This document shows, in pieces, positions 37,959 through 51,500 of a DNA stretch of 64,000 nt. This DNA is from Amblyomma americanum (taxonomy: Eukaryota; Arthropoda; Arachnida; Ixodida; Ixodidae). Under the pieces are notes generated by a model. It made no database searches and was not told the DNA's origin. It saw only the letters and a list, made by a program, of their open reading frames with translations. Position 1 is the first letter of the stretch. Each line of letters begins with the position of its first letter. A program made the position numbers and the translations under genes. Location: contig NW_027526503.1 of NCBI RefSeq assembly GCF_052857255.1, positions 124,001 through 188,000 on the forward strand, given 5' to 3'.

Positions 37959-39516
37959 TAGCTCGTTTCGGTCTAAAACCGCTTGTTTCAATGTTTTAAG
38001 CACGAATACATGCTTTTCGCGCAGTTATAGAAGAAAACGTTTTGACGCGTATTAGGGAGACTTGTAAAACCGATGTGTTGTGATTTAGCTCGTTTCGGTC
38101 TAAAACAGCTTGTTTCGTTGTATTAAGCACGAATACATGCTTTTTGCGCAGTTATAAGAGAAAAAGTTTTGACGCGTATCAGAGGAAAACTTGTAAAACC
38201 GATGTGTTGTGATTTACCTCGTTTCGGTCTAAAACAGCTTGTTTCGTTGGATTAAGCAGAAATACATGCTTTTCGCGCAGTTATAAGAGAAAAAAGTTTT
38301 GACGCGTATCACATGGGCACTTGTAAAACCGATGTGTTGTGATTTAGCTCGTTTCGGTCTAAAACCGCTTGTTTCGACGTTTTAGGCACGAATACATGCT
38401 TTTCGCGCAGCTATAGAAGAAAACGTTTTCACGCGTATTATTGAGACTTGTAAAACCGATGTGTTGTGATTTAGCTCGTTTCGGTCTAAAACAGCTTGTT
38501 TCGTTGTATTAAGCACGAATACATGCTTTTTGCGTAGTGATAAGAGAAAACGTTTTGACGCGTATCAGAGGAAAACTTGTAAAACCGATGTGTTGTGATT
38601 TACCTCGTTTCGGTCTAAAACAGCTTGTTTCGTTGGATTAAGCAGAAATACATGCTTTTCGCGCAGTTATAAGAGAAAAAAGTTTTGACGCGTAACACAT
38701 GGGCACTTGTAAAACCGATGTGTTCAGATTTAGCTCGTTTCGGTCTAAAACAGCTTGTTTCGTTGTATTAAGCAAGAATACATGCTTTTCACGCAGTTAT
38801 GAGAGAAAAAGTTTTGACGCGTGTCACAGGGACACTTGTAAAACCGATGTGTTCAGATTTAGCTCGTTTCGGTCTAGAACAGCTTGTTTCGTTGTATTAA
38901 GCACGAATACATGCTTTTCGCGCATTTATAAGAGAAAAAGTTTTGACGCGTATCACGTGGATACTTGTAAATCCGATGTGTTGTGATATAGCTCGTTTCG
39001 GTCTAAAACCGCTTGTTTCGATGTTTTAAGCACGAATACACGCTTTTCGCGCAGTTATAGAAGAAAACGTTTTGACGCGTATTAGGGAGACTTGTAAAAC
39101 CGATGTGTTGTGATTTAGCTCGTTTCGGTCTAAAACAGCTTGTTTCGTTGTATTAGGCACGAATACATGCTTTTCGCGCAGTTATAAGAGAAAAAGTTTT
39201 GACGCGTATCAGAGGAAAACTTGTAAAACCGATGTGTTGTGATTTACCTCGTTTCGGTCTAAAACAGCTTGTCTTGTTGGATTAAGCACGAATACTTGCT
39301 TTTCGCGCAGTTGTAAGAGAAATAGTTTTGACGCCTATCACGTGGATACTTGTAAAACCGATGTGTTCAGATATAGCTCGTTTTGGTATAAAACAGCTTG
39401 TTTCGTTGTTTTAAGCACGAATACATGCTTTTCGCGCAGTTATAAGAGAAAAAGTTTAGACGCGTATCAGGGGAACACTTGTAAAACCGATGTGTTGTGA
39501 TTTAGCTCGTTTCGGA

Positions 39517-42500
39517 CTAAAACAGCTTGTTTCGTTGTATTAAGCACGAATACATGCTTTTCGCGCAGTTATAAGAGAAAAAGTTGACGCGTATCACGTG
39601 GATACTTGTAAAACCGATGTGTTCAGATATAGCTCGTTTCGGTCTAAAACAACTTGTTTCGTTGTATTAAGCAAGAATACATGCTTTTCGCGCTGTTATA
39701 AGAGAAAAAGTTTTGACGCGTGTCACAGGGACACTTGTAAAACCGATGTGTTCAGATTTAGCTCGTTTCGGTCTAACACAGCTTGTTTCGTTGTATTAAG
39801 CACGAATACATGCTTTTCGCGCATTTATAAGAGAAAAAGGTTTGACGCTTATCACGTGGATACTTGTAAAACCGATGTGTTGTGATTTAGCTCGTTTCGG
39901 TCTAAAACCGCTTGTTTCGATGTATGAAGCACGAATACATGCTTTTCGCGCAGTTATAAGAGAAAAAGTTTTGACGCGTATCAGAGGAAAACTTGTAATA
40001 CCGATGTGTTGTGATTTACCTCGTTTCGGTCTAAAACCGCTTGTTTCGACGTTTTAAGCACGAATACATGCTTTTCGCGCAGTTATAGAAGAAAACGTTT
40101 TGACGCGTATTAGGGAGACTTGTAAAACCGATATGTTGTGATTAAGCTCGTTTCTGTCTAAAACAGCTTGTTTCTTTGTATTAAGCACGAATACATGCTT
40201 TTTGCCCAGTTATAAGAGAAAAAGTTTTGACGCGTATCAGAGGAAAACTTGTAAAACCGATGTGTTGTGATTTACCTTGTTTCGGTCTAAAACAGCTTGT
40301 TTCGTTGGATTAAGCAGGAATACATGCTTTTCGCGCAGTTATAAGAGAAAAAAGTTTTGACGCGTATCACATGGGCACTTGTAAAACCGATGTGTTCAGA
40401 TTTAGCTCGTTTCGGTCTAAAACAGCTTGTTTCTTTGTATTAAGCAAGAATACATGCTTTTCACGCAGTTATGAGAGAAAAAGTTTTGACGCGTGTCACA
40501 GGGACACTTGTAAAACCGATGTGTTCAGATTTAGCTCGTTTCGGTCTAAAACAGCTTGTTTTGTTGGATTAAGCAGGAATACATGATTTTCGCGCAGTTA
40601 TAAGAGAAAAAAGTTTTGACGAGTATCAGAGGAAAACTTGTAAAACCGATGTGTTGTGATTTAGATCGTTGCGGTCTAAAACAGCTTGTTTCGTTGTTTT
40701 AAGTACGAATACATGCTTTTCGCGCAGTTATAGAAGGAAAAGTTTTGACGCGTATTGGAGACTTGTAAAACCGATGTGTTGTGATTTAGCTCGTTTCGGT
40801 CTAAAACAGCTTGTTTCGTTGTTTTAAGCACGAATACATGCTTTTCGCGCAGTTATAGAAGAAAAATTTTGACGCGTATTAGAGAGACGTAAAACCGATG
40901 TGTTGTGATTTAGCTCGTTTCAGTCCAAAACAGCTTGTTTCGTTGTATTAAGCACGAATACAGGCTTTTCGCGCAGTTATAGAAGAAAAAGTTTTGACGC
41001 GTATTAGAGAGACGTAAAACCGATGTGTTGTGATTTAGCTCGTTTCAGTCCAAACCAGCTTGTTTCGTTGTATTAAGCACGAATACATGCTTTTTGCGCA
41101 GTTATAAGAGAAAACGTTTTGACGCCTATCACATGCACACTTGTAAAACCGGTATGTTCAGATCTAGCTCGTTTTGGTCTAAAACAGCTTGATTCGTTGT
41201 ATTAGGCACGAATACATGCTTTTCGCGCAGTTTTAGAGGAAAAAGTTTTGACGCGTTTTAGAGGGACACTTGTAAAAGTTTTCAGATTTAGCTCATCTCA
41301 GTCTAAAACAGCTTGTTTCGTTGTATTAAGCACGAATGCATGCTTTTCGCGCAGGTTTAAGAGAAAAAGTTTTGACGCGTATCAGAGGAAAACTTGTAAA
41401 ACCGATGTGTTGTGATATAGCTCGTTTCGGTCTAACACAGCTTGTTTCGTTGTATTATGCACGAATACATGCTTTTCGCGCATTTATAAGAGAAAACGTT
41501 TTGACGCGTATCACGTGGATATTTGTAAAACCGATGTGTTGTGATTTAGCTCGTTTCGGTCTAAAACCGCTTGTTTCGATGTTTTAAGCACGAATACATG
41601 CTTTTCGCGCAGTTATAGAAGAAAACGTTTTGACGCGTATTAGGGAGACGTAAAACCGATGTGTTGTGATTTAGCTCGTTTCGGTCTAAAACAGCTTGTT
41701 TCGTTGTATGAAGCACGAATACATGCTTTTCGCGCAGTTATAAGAGAAAAAGTTTTGACGAGTATCATGTGGATACTTGTAAAACCGATGTGTTCAGATA
41801 TAGCTCGTTTCGGTCTAAAACAACTTGTTTCGTTGTATTAAGCAAGAATACATGCTTTTCGCGCTGTTATAAGAGAAAAAGTTTTTACGCGTATCAGAGG
41901 AACACTTGTAAAACCGATGTGTTCAGATTTACCTCGTTTCGGTCTAAAACAGCTTGTTTTGTTGGATTAAGCAGGAATACATGCTTTTCGCGCAGTTATA
42001 AGAGAAAAAAGTTTTGACGAGTATCAGAGGAAAACTTGTAAAACCGATGTGTTGTGATTTAGATCGTTGCGGTCTAAAACAGCTTGTTTCGTTGTTTTAA
42101 GTACGAATACATGCTTTTCGCGCAGTTATAGAAGGAAAAGTTTTGACGCGTATTAGAGACTTGTAAAACCGATGTGTTGTAATTTAGCTCGTTTCGGTCT
42201 AAAACAGCTTGTTTCGTTGTTTTAAGCACGAATACATGCTTTTCGCGCAGTTATAGAAAAAAAATTTTGACGCGTATTAGAGAGACGTAAAACCGATGTG
42301 TTGTGATTTAGCTCGTTTCAGTCCAAAACAGCTTGTTTCGTTGTATTAAGCACGAATACATGCTTTTCGCGCAGTTATAGAAGAAAAAGTTTTGACGCGT
42401 ATTAGAGAGACGTAAAACCGATGTGTTGTGATTTAGCTCGTTTCAGTCCAAAACAGCTTGTTTCGTTGTATTAAGCACGAATACATGCTTTTTGCGCAGT

Positions 42501-45500
42501 TATAAGAGAAAACGTTTTGACGCCTATCACATGCACACTTGTAAAACCGATATGTTCAGATCTAGCTCGTTTTGGTCTAAAACAGCTTGATTCGTTGTAT
42601 TAGGCACGAATACATGTTTTTCGCGCAGTTTTAGAAGAAAAAGTTTTGACGCGTTTTAGAGGGACACTTGTAAAAGTTTTGAGATTTAGCTCATCTCAGT
42701 CTAAAACAGCTTGTTTCGTTGTATTAAGCACGAATGCATGCTTTTCGCGCAGGTATAAGAGAAAAAGTTTTGACGCGTATCAGAGGAAAACTTGTAAAAC
42801 CGATGTGTTGTGATATAGCTCGTTTCGGTCTAACACAGCTTGTTTCGTTGTATTATGCACGAATACATGCTTTTCGCGCATTTATAAGAGAAAACGTTTT
42901 GACGCGTATCACGTGGATACTTGTAAAACCGATGTGTTCAGATATAGCTCGTTTCGGTCTAAAACAGCTTGTTTCGTTGTATTAAGCACGAATACATGCT
43001 TTTCGCGCAGTTATAAGAGAAAAAGTTTTGACGCGTGTCACAGGGACACTTGTAAAACCGATGTGTTCAGATTTAGCTCGTTTCGGTCTAACACAGCTTG
43101 TTTCGTTGTATTAAGCACGAATACATGCTTTTCGCGCATTTATAAGAGAAGAAGTTTTGACGCGTATCACGTGGATACTTGTAAATCCGATATGTTGTGA
43201 TTTAGCTCGTTTCGGTCTAAAACCGCTTGTTACGATGTTTTAAGCACGAATACATGCTTTTCGCGCAGTTATAAGAGAAAAAGTTTTGACGCGTATCAGA
43301 GGAAAACTTGTAAAACCGATGTGTTGTGATTTACCAGTTTCGGTCTAAAACAGCTTGTTTCGTATGTTTTAAGCACGAATACATGCTTTTCGCGCAGTTA
43401 TAGAAGAAAACGTTTTGACGCGTATTAGGGAGACTTGTAAAACCGATGTGTTGTGATTTAGCTCGTTTCGGTCTAAAACAGCTTGTTTCGTTGTATTAAG
43501 CACGAATACATGCTTTTAGCGCAGTTATAAGAGAAAAAGTTTTGACGCGTATCAGAGGAAAACTTGTAAAACCGATGTGTTGTGATTTACCTCGTTTCGG
43601 TCTAAAACAGCTTGTTTCGTTGGATTAAGCAGGAATACATGCTTTTCGCGCAGTTATAAGAGAAAAAAGTTTTGACGCGTATCACATGGGCACTTGTAAA
43701 ACCGATGTGTTCAGATTTAGCTCGTTTCGGTCTAAAACAGCTTGTTTCTTTGTATTAAGCAAGAATACATGCTTTTCACGCAGTTATGAGAGAAAAAGTT
43801 TTGACGCGTGTCGCAGGGACACTTGTAAAACCGATGTGTTCAGATTTAGCTCGTTTCGGTCTAAAACAGCTTGTTTTGTTGGATTAAGCAGGAATACATG
43901 CTTTTCGCGCAGTTATAAGAGAAAAAAGTTTTGACGAGTATCAGAGGAAAACTTGTAAAACCGATGTGTTGTGATTTAGATCGTTGCGGTCTAAAACAGC
44001 TTGTTTCGTTGTTTTAAGTACGAATACATGCTTTTCGCGCAGTTATAGAAGGAAAAGTTTTGACGCGTATTGGAGACTTGTAAAACCGATGTGTTGTGAT
44101 TTAGCTCGTTTCGGTCTAAAACAGCTTGTTTCGTTGTTTTAAGCACGAATACATGCTTTTCGCGCAGTTATAGAAGAAAAATTTTGACGCGTATTAGAGA
44201 GACGTAAAACCGATGTGTTGTGATTTAGCTCGTTTCAGTCCAAAACAGCTTGTTTCGTTGTATTAAGCACGAATACAGGCTTTTCGCGCAGTTATAGAAG
44301 AAAAAGTTTTGACGCGTATTAGAGAGACGTAAAACCGATGTGTTGTGATTTAGCTCGTTTCAGTCCAAACCAGCTTGTTTCGTTGTATTAAGCAAGAATA
44401 CATGCTTTTTGCGCAGTTATAAGAGAAAACGTTTTGACGCCTATCACATGCACACTTGTAAAACCGATATGTTCAGATCTAGCTCGTTTTGGTCTAAAAC
44501 AGCTTGATTCGTTGTATTAGGCACGAATACATGCTTTTCGCGCAGTTTTAGAAGAAAAAGTTTTGACGCGTTTTAGAGGGACACTTGTAAAAGTTTTCAG
44601 ATTTAGCTCATCTCAGTCTAAAACAGCTTGTTTCGTTGTATTAAGCACGAATGCATGCTTTTCGCGCAGGTTTAAGAGAAAAAGTTTTGACGCGTATCAG
44701 AGGAAAACTTGTAAAACCGATGTGTTGTGATATAGCTCGTTTCGGTCTAACACAGCTTGTTTCGTTGTATTATGCACGAATACATGCTTTTCGCGCATTT
44801 ATAAGAGAAAACGTTTTGACGCGTATCACGTGGATATTTGTAAAACCGATGTGTTGTGATTTAGCTCGTTTCGGTCTAAAACCGCTTGTTTCGATGTTTT
44901 AAGCACGAATACATGCTTTTCGCGCAGTTATAAGAGAAAAAGTTTTGACGCGTGTCACAGGGACACTTGTAAAACCGATGTGTTCAGATTTAGCTCGTTT
45001 CGGTCTAACACAGCTTGTTTCGTTGTATTAAGCACGAATACATGCTTTTCGCGCATTTATAAGAGAAGAAGTTTTGACGCGTATCACGTGGATACTTGTA
45101 AATCCGATATGTTGTGATTTAGCTCGTTTCGGTCTAAAACCGCTTGTTACGATGTTTTAAGCACGAATACATGCTTTTCGCGCAGTTATAAGAGAAAAAG
45201 TTTTGACGCGTATCAGAGGAAAACTTGTAAAACCGATGTGTTGTGATTTACCAGTTTCGGTCTAAAACAGCTTGTTTCGTATGTTTTAAGCACGAATACA
45301 TGCTTTTCGCGCAGTTATAGAAGAAAACGTTTTGACGCGTATTAGGGAGACTTGTAAAACCGATGTGTTGTGATTTAGCTCGTTTCGGTCTAAAACAGCT
45401 TGTTTCGTTGTATTAAGCACGAATACATGCTTTTAGCGCAGTTATAAGAGAAAAAGTTTTGACGCGTATCAGAGGAAAACTTGTAAAACCGATGTGTTGT

Positions 45501-48500
45501 GATTTACCTCGTTTCGGTCTAAAACAGCTTGTTTCGTTGGATTAAGCAGGAATACATGCTTTTCGCGCAGTTATAAGAGAAAAAAGTTTTGACGCGTATC
45601 ACATGGGCACTTGTAAAACCGATGTGTTCAGATTTAGCTCGTTTCGGTCTAAAACAGCTTGTTTCTTTGTATTAAGCAAGAATACATGCTTTTCACGCAG
45701 TTATGAGAGAAAAAGTTTTGACGCGTGTCGCAGGGACACTTGTAAAACCGATGTGTTCAGATTTAGCTCGTTTCGGTCTAAAACAGCTTGTTTTGTTGGA
45801 TTAAGCAGGAATACATGCTTTTCGCGCAGTTATAAGAGAAAAAAGTTTTGACGAGTATCGGAGGAAAACTTGTAAAACCGATGTGTTGTGATTTAGATCG
45901 TTGCGGTCTAAAACAGCTTGTTTCGTTGTTTTAAGTACGAATACATGCTTTTCGCGCAGTTATAGAAGGAAAAGTTTTGACGCGTATTGGAGACTTGTAA
46001 AACCGATGTGTTGTGATTTAGCTCGTTTCGGTCTAAAACAGCTTGTTTCGTTGTTTTAAGCACGAATACATGCTTTTCGCGCAGTTATAGAAGAAAAATT
46101 TTGACGCGTATTAGAGAGACGTAAAACCGATGTGTTGTGATTTAGCTCGTTTCAGTCCAAAACAGCTTGTTTCGTTGTATTAAGCACGAATACAGGCTTT
46201 TCGCGCAGTTATAGAAGAAAAAGTTTTGACGCGTATTAGAGAGACGTAAAACCGATGTGTTGTGATTTAGCTCGTTTCAGTCCAAACCAGCTTGTTTCGT
46301 TGTATTAAGCAAGAATACATGCTTTTTGCGCAGTTATAAGAGAAAACGTTTTGACGCCTATCACATGCACACTTGTAAAACCGATATGTTCAGATCTAGC
46401 TCGTTTTGGTCTAAAACAGCTTGATTCGTTGTATTAGGCACGAATACATGCTTTTCGCGCAGTTTTAGAAGAAAAAGTTTTGACGCGTTTTAGAGGGACA
46501 CTTGTAAAAGTTTTCAGATTTAGCTCATCTCAGTCTAAAACAGCTTGTTTCGTTGTATTAAGCACGAATGCATGCTTTTCGCGCAGGTTTAAGAGAAAAA
46601 GTTTTGACGCGTATCAGAGGAAAACTTGTAAAACCGATGTGTTGTGATATAGCTCGTTTCGGTCTAACACAGCTTGTTTCGTTGTATTATGCACGAATAC
46701 ATGCTTTTCGCGCATTTATAAGAGAAAACGTTTTGACGCGTATCACGTGGATATTTGTAAAACCGATGTGTTGTGATTTAGCTCGTTTCGGTCTAAAACC
46801 GCTTGTTTCGATGTTTTAAGCACGAATACATGCTTTTCGCGCAGTTATAGAAGAAAACGTTTTGACGCGTATTAGGGAGACGTAAAACCGATGTGTTGTG
46901 ATTTAGCTCGTTTCGGTCTAAAACAGCTTGTTTCGTTGTATGAAGCACGAATACATGCTTTTCGCGCAGTTATAAGAGAAAAAGTTTTGACGAGTATCAT
47001 GTGGATACTTGTAAAACCGATGTGTTCAGATATAGCTCGTTTCGGTCTAAAACAACTTGTTTCGTTGTATTAAGCAAGAATACATGCTTTTCGCGCTGTT
47101 ATAAGAGAAAAAGTTTTTACGCGTATCAGAGGAACACTTGTAAAACCGATGTGTTCAGATTTACCTCGTTTCGGTCTAAAACAGCTTGTTTTGTTGGATT
47201 AAGCAGGAATACATGCTTTTCGCGCAGTTATAGAAGAAAACGTTTTGACGCGTATTAGGGAGACGTAAAACCGATGTGTTGTGATATAGCTCGTTTCGGT
47301 CTAACACAGCTTGTTTCGTTGTATTATGCACGAATACATGCTTTTCGCGCATTTATAAGAGAAAACGTTTTGACGCGTATCACGTGGATACTTGTAAAAC
47401 CGATGTGTTCAGATATAGCTCGTTTCGGTCTAAAACAGCTTGTTTCGTTGTATTAAGCACGAATACATGCTTTTCGCGCAGTTATAAGAGAAAAAGTTTT
47501 GACGCGTGTCACAGGGACACTTGTAAAACCGATGTGTTCAGATTTAGCTCGTTTCGGTCTAACACAGCTTGTTTCGTTGTATTAAGCACGAATACATGCT
47601 TTTCGCGCATTTATAAGAGAAGAAGTTTTGACGCGTATCACGTGGATACTTGTAAATCCGATATGTTGTGATTTAGCTCGTTTCGGTCTAAAACCGCTTG
47701 TTACGATGTTTTAAGCACGAATACATGCTTTTCGCGCAGTTATAAGAGAAAAAGTTTTGACGCGTATCAGAGGAAAACTTGTAAAACCGATGTGTTGTGA
47801 TTTACCAGTTTCGGTCTAAAACAGCTTGTTTCGTATGTTTTAAGCACGAATACATGCTTTTCGCGCAGTTATAGAAGAAAACGTTTTGACGCGTATTAGG
47901 GAGACTTGTAAAACCGATGTGTTGTGATTTAGCTCGTTTCGGTCTAAAACAGCTTGTTTCGTTGTATTAAGCACGAATACATGCTTTTAGCGCAGTTATA
48001 AGAGAAAAAGTTTTGACGCGTATCAGAGGAAAACTTGTAAAACCGATGTGTTGTTATTTACCTCGTTTCGGTCTAAAACAGCTTGTCTCGTTGGATTAAG
48101 CACCAATACATGCTTTTCGCGCAGTTATAAGAGAAAAAGTTTTGACGCGTATCACGTGGATACTTGTAAAACCGATGTGTTCAGATATAGCTCGTTTTGG
48201 TATAAAAAAGCTTGTTTCGTTGTTTTAAGCACGAATACATGCTTTTCGCGCAGTTATAAGAGAAAAAGTTTTGACGCGTATCAGGGGAACACTTGTAAAA
48301 CCGATGTGTTGTGATTTAGCTCGTTTCGGACTAAAACAGCTTGTTTAGTTGTATTAAGCATGAATACATGCTTTTCGCGCAGTTATAAGAGAAACAGTTT
48401 TGACGAGTATCATGTGGATACTTGTAAAACCGATATGTTCAGATATAGCTCGTTTCGGTCTAAAACAGCCTGTTTCGTTGTTTTAAGCACGAATACATGC

Positions 48501-51500
48501 TTTTCGCGCAGTTATAAGAGAAAAAGTTTTGACGCGTATCAGAGGAACATTTGTAAAACCGATGTGTTCAGATTTAGCTCGTTTCGGTCTAAAACAGCTT
48601 GTTTCTTTGTATTAAGCAAGAATACATGCTTTTCACGCAGTTATGAGAGAAAAAGTTTTGACGCATGTCACAGGGACACTTGTAAAACCGATGTGTTCAG
48701 ATTTAGCTCGTTTCGGTCTAAAACAGCTTGTTTCGTTGTATTAAGCACGAATACATGCTTTTCGCGCAGTTATAAGAGAAAAAGTTGACGCGTATCACGT
48801 GGATACTTGTAAAACCAATGTGTTCAGATATAGCTCGTTTTGGTATAAAACAGCTTGTTTCGTTGTTTTAAGCACGAATACATGCTTTTCGCGCAGTTAT
48901 ACGAGAAAAAGTTTTGACGAGTATCACGTGGATACTTGTAAAACCGATGTGTTGTGATTTAGATCGTTGCGGTCTAAAACAGCTTGTTTCGTTGTTTTAA
49001 GTAGGAATACATGCTTTTCGCGCAGTTATAGAAGGAAAAGTTTTGACGCGTATTAGAGACTTGTAAAACCGATGTGTTGTGATTTAGCTCGTTTCGGTCT
49101 AAAACAGCTTGTTTCGTTGTTTTAAGCACGAATACATGCTTTTCGCGCAGTTATAGAAGAAAAATTTTGACGCGTATTAGAGAGACGTAAAACCGATGTG
49201 TTGTGATTTAGCTCGTTTCAGTCCAAAACAGCTTGTTTCGTTGTATTAGGCACGAATACATGCTTTTCGCGCAGTTATAGAAGAAAAAGTTTTGACGCGT
49301 ATTAGAGAGACGTAAAACCGATGTGTTGTGATTTAGCTCGTTTCAGTCCAAAACAGCTTGTTTCGTTGTATTAAGCACGAATACATGCTTTTTGCGCAGT
49401 TATAAGAGAAAACGTTTTGACGCCTATCACATGCACACTTGTAAAACCGATATGTTCAGATCTAGCTCGTTTTGGTCTAAAACAGCTTGATTCGTTGTAT
49501 TAGGCACGAATACATGCTTTTCGCGCAGTTTTAGAAGAAAAAGTTTTGACGCGTTTTAGAGGGACACTTGTAAAAGTTTTCAGATTTAGCTCATCTCAGT
49601 CTAAAACAGCTTGTTTCGTTGTATTAAGCACGAATGCATGCTTTTCGCGCAGGTATAAGAGAAAAAGTTTTGACGCGTATCAGAGGAAAACTTGTAAAAC
49701 CGATGTGTTGTGATATAGCTCGTTTCGGTCTAACACAGCTTGTTTCGTTGTAATATGCACGAATACATGCTTTTCGCGCATTTATAAGAGAAGAAGTTTT
49801 GACGCGTATCACGTGGATACTTGTAAATCCGATATGTTGTGATTTAGCTCGTTTCGGTCTAAAACCGCTTGTTACGATGTTTTAAGCAAGAATACATGCT
49901 TTTCGCGCAGTTATAAGAGAAAAAGTTTTGACGCGTATCAGAGGAAAACTTGTAAAACCGATGTGTTGTGATTTACCAGTTTCGGTCTAAAACAGCTTGT
50001 TTCGTATGTTTTAAGCACGAATACATGCTTTTCGCGCAGTTATAAAAGAAAACGTTTTGACGCGTATTAGGGAGACTTGTAAAACCGATGTGTTGTGATT
50101 TAGCTCGTTTCGGTCTAAAACAGCTTGTTTCGTTGTATTAAGCACGAATACATGCTTTTAGCGCAGTTATAAGAGAAAAAGTTTTGACGCGTATCAGAGG
50201 AAAACTTGTAAAACCGATGTGTTGTTATTTACCTCGTTTCGGTCTAAAACAGCTTGTCTCGTTGGATTAAGCAAGAATACATGCTTTTCGCGCAGTTATA
50301 AGAGAAAAAGTTTTGACGCGTATCACGTGGATACTTGTAAAACCGATGTGTTCAGATATAGCTCGTTTTGGTATAAAAAAGCTTGTTTCGTTGTTTTAAG
50401 CACGAATACATGCTTTTCGTGCAGTTATAAGAGAAAAAGTTTTGACGCGTATCAGGGGAACACTTGTAAAACCGATGTGTTGTGATTTAGCTCGTTTCGG
50501 ACTAAAACAGCTTGTTTAGTTGTATTAAGCATGAATACATGCTTTTCGCGCAGTTATAAGAGAAACAGTTTTGACGAGTATCATGTGGATACTTGTAAAA
50601 CCGATATGTTCAGATATAGCTCGTTTCGGTCTAAAACAGCCTGTTTCGTTGTTTTAAGCACGAATACATGCTTTTCGCGCAGTTATAAGAGAAAAAGTTT
50701 TGACGCGTATCAGAGGAACATTTGTAAAACCGATGTGTTCAGATTTAGCTCGTTTCGGTCTAACACAGCTTGTTTTGTTGTATTAGGCACGAATACATGC
50801 TTTTCGCGCATTTATAAGAGAAAAAGTTTTGACGCTTATCACGTGGATACTTGTAAAACCGATGTGTTGTGATTTAGCTCGTTTCGGTCTAAAACAGCTT
50901 GTTTCGTTGTATGAAGCACGAATACATGCTTTTCGCGCAGTTATAAGAGAAACAGTTTTGACGCGTATCACATGGGCACTTGTAAAACCGATGTGTTCAG
51001 ATTTAGCTCGTTTCGGTCTAAAACAGCTTGTTTCTTTGTATTAAGCAAGAATACATGCTTTTCACGCAGTTATGAGAGAAAAAGTTTTGACGCATGTCAC
51101 AGGGACACTTGTAAAACCGATGTGTTCAGATTTAGCTCGTTTCGGTCTAAAACAGCTTGTTTCGTTGTATTAAGCACGAATACATGCTTTTCGCGCAGTT
51201 ATAAGAGAAAAAGTTGACGCGTATCACGTGGATACTTGTAAAACCGATGTGTTCAGATATAGCTCGTTTTGGTATAAAACAGCTTGTTTCGTTGTTTTAA
51301 GCACGAATACATGCTTTTCGCGCAGTTATACGAGAAAAAGTTTTGACGAGTATCACGTGGATACTTGTAAAACCGATGTGTTGTGATTTAGATCGTTGCG
51401 GTCTAAAACAGCTTGTTTCGTTGTTTTAAGTAGGAATACATGCTTTTCGCGCAGTTATAGAAGGAAAAGTTTTGACGCGTATTAGAGACTTGTAAAACCG

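Larger units (their letters stand above)
25317..39516 (+). repeat. 14,200-bp tandem block, copy 1
   Basis: The whole block recurs from 39,517. The offset is 14,200 bp as far as about 44,900, and 16,117 bp thereafter. Only scattered differences were seen, such as 25,975 G against 40,175 T, and 26,078 C against 40,278 T. The block is about 110 monomers and is itself built of nested duplications with offsets of 3,315, 2,554, 2,171, 2,429 and 2,687 bp. The crossover lies in CTAAAACAGCTTGTTT at 39,517-39,532. To its left the sequence has the GGACTAAAAC variant, which continues into TTTAGTTG at 55,650 and at 19,950. To its right it has TTTCGTTG from the block start. Confidence 0.92.
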
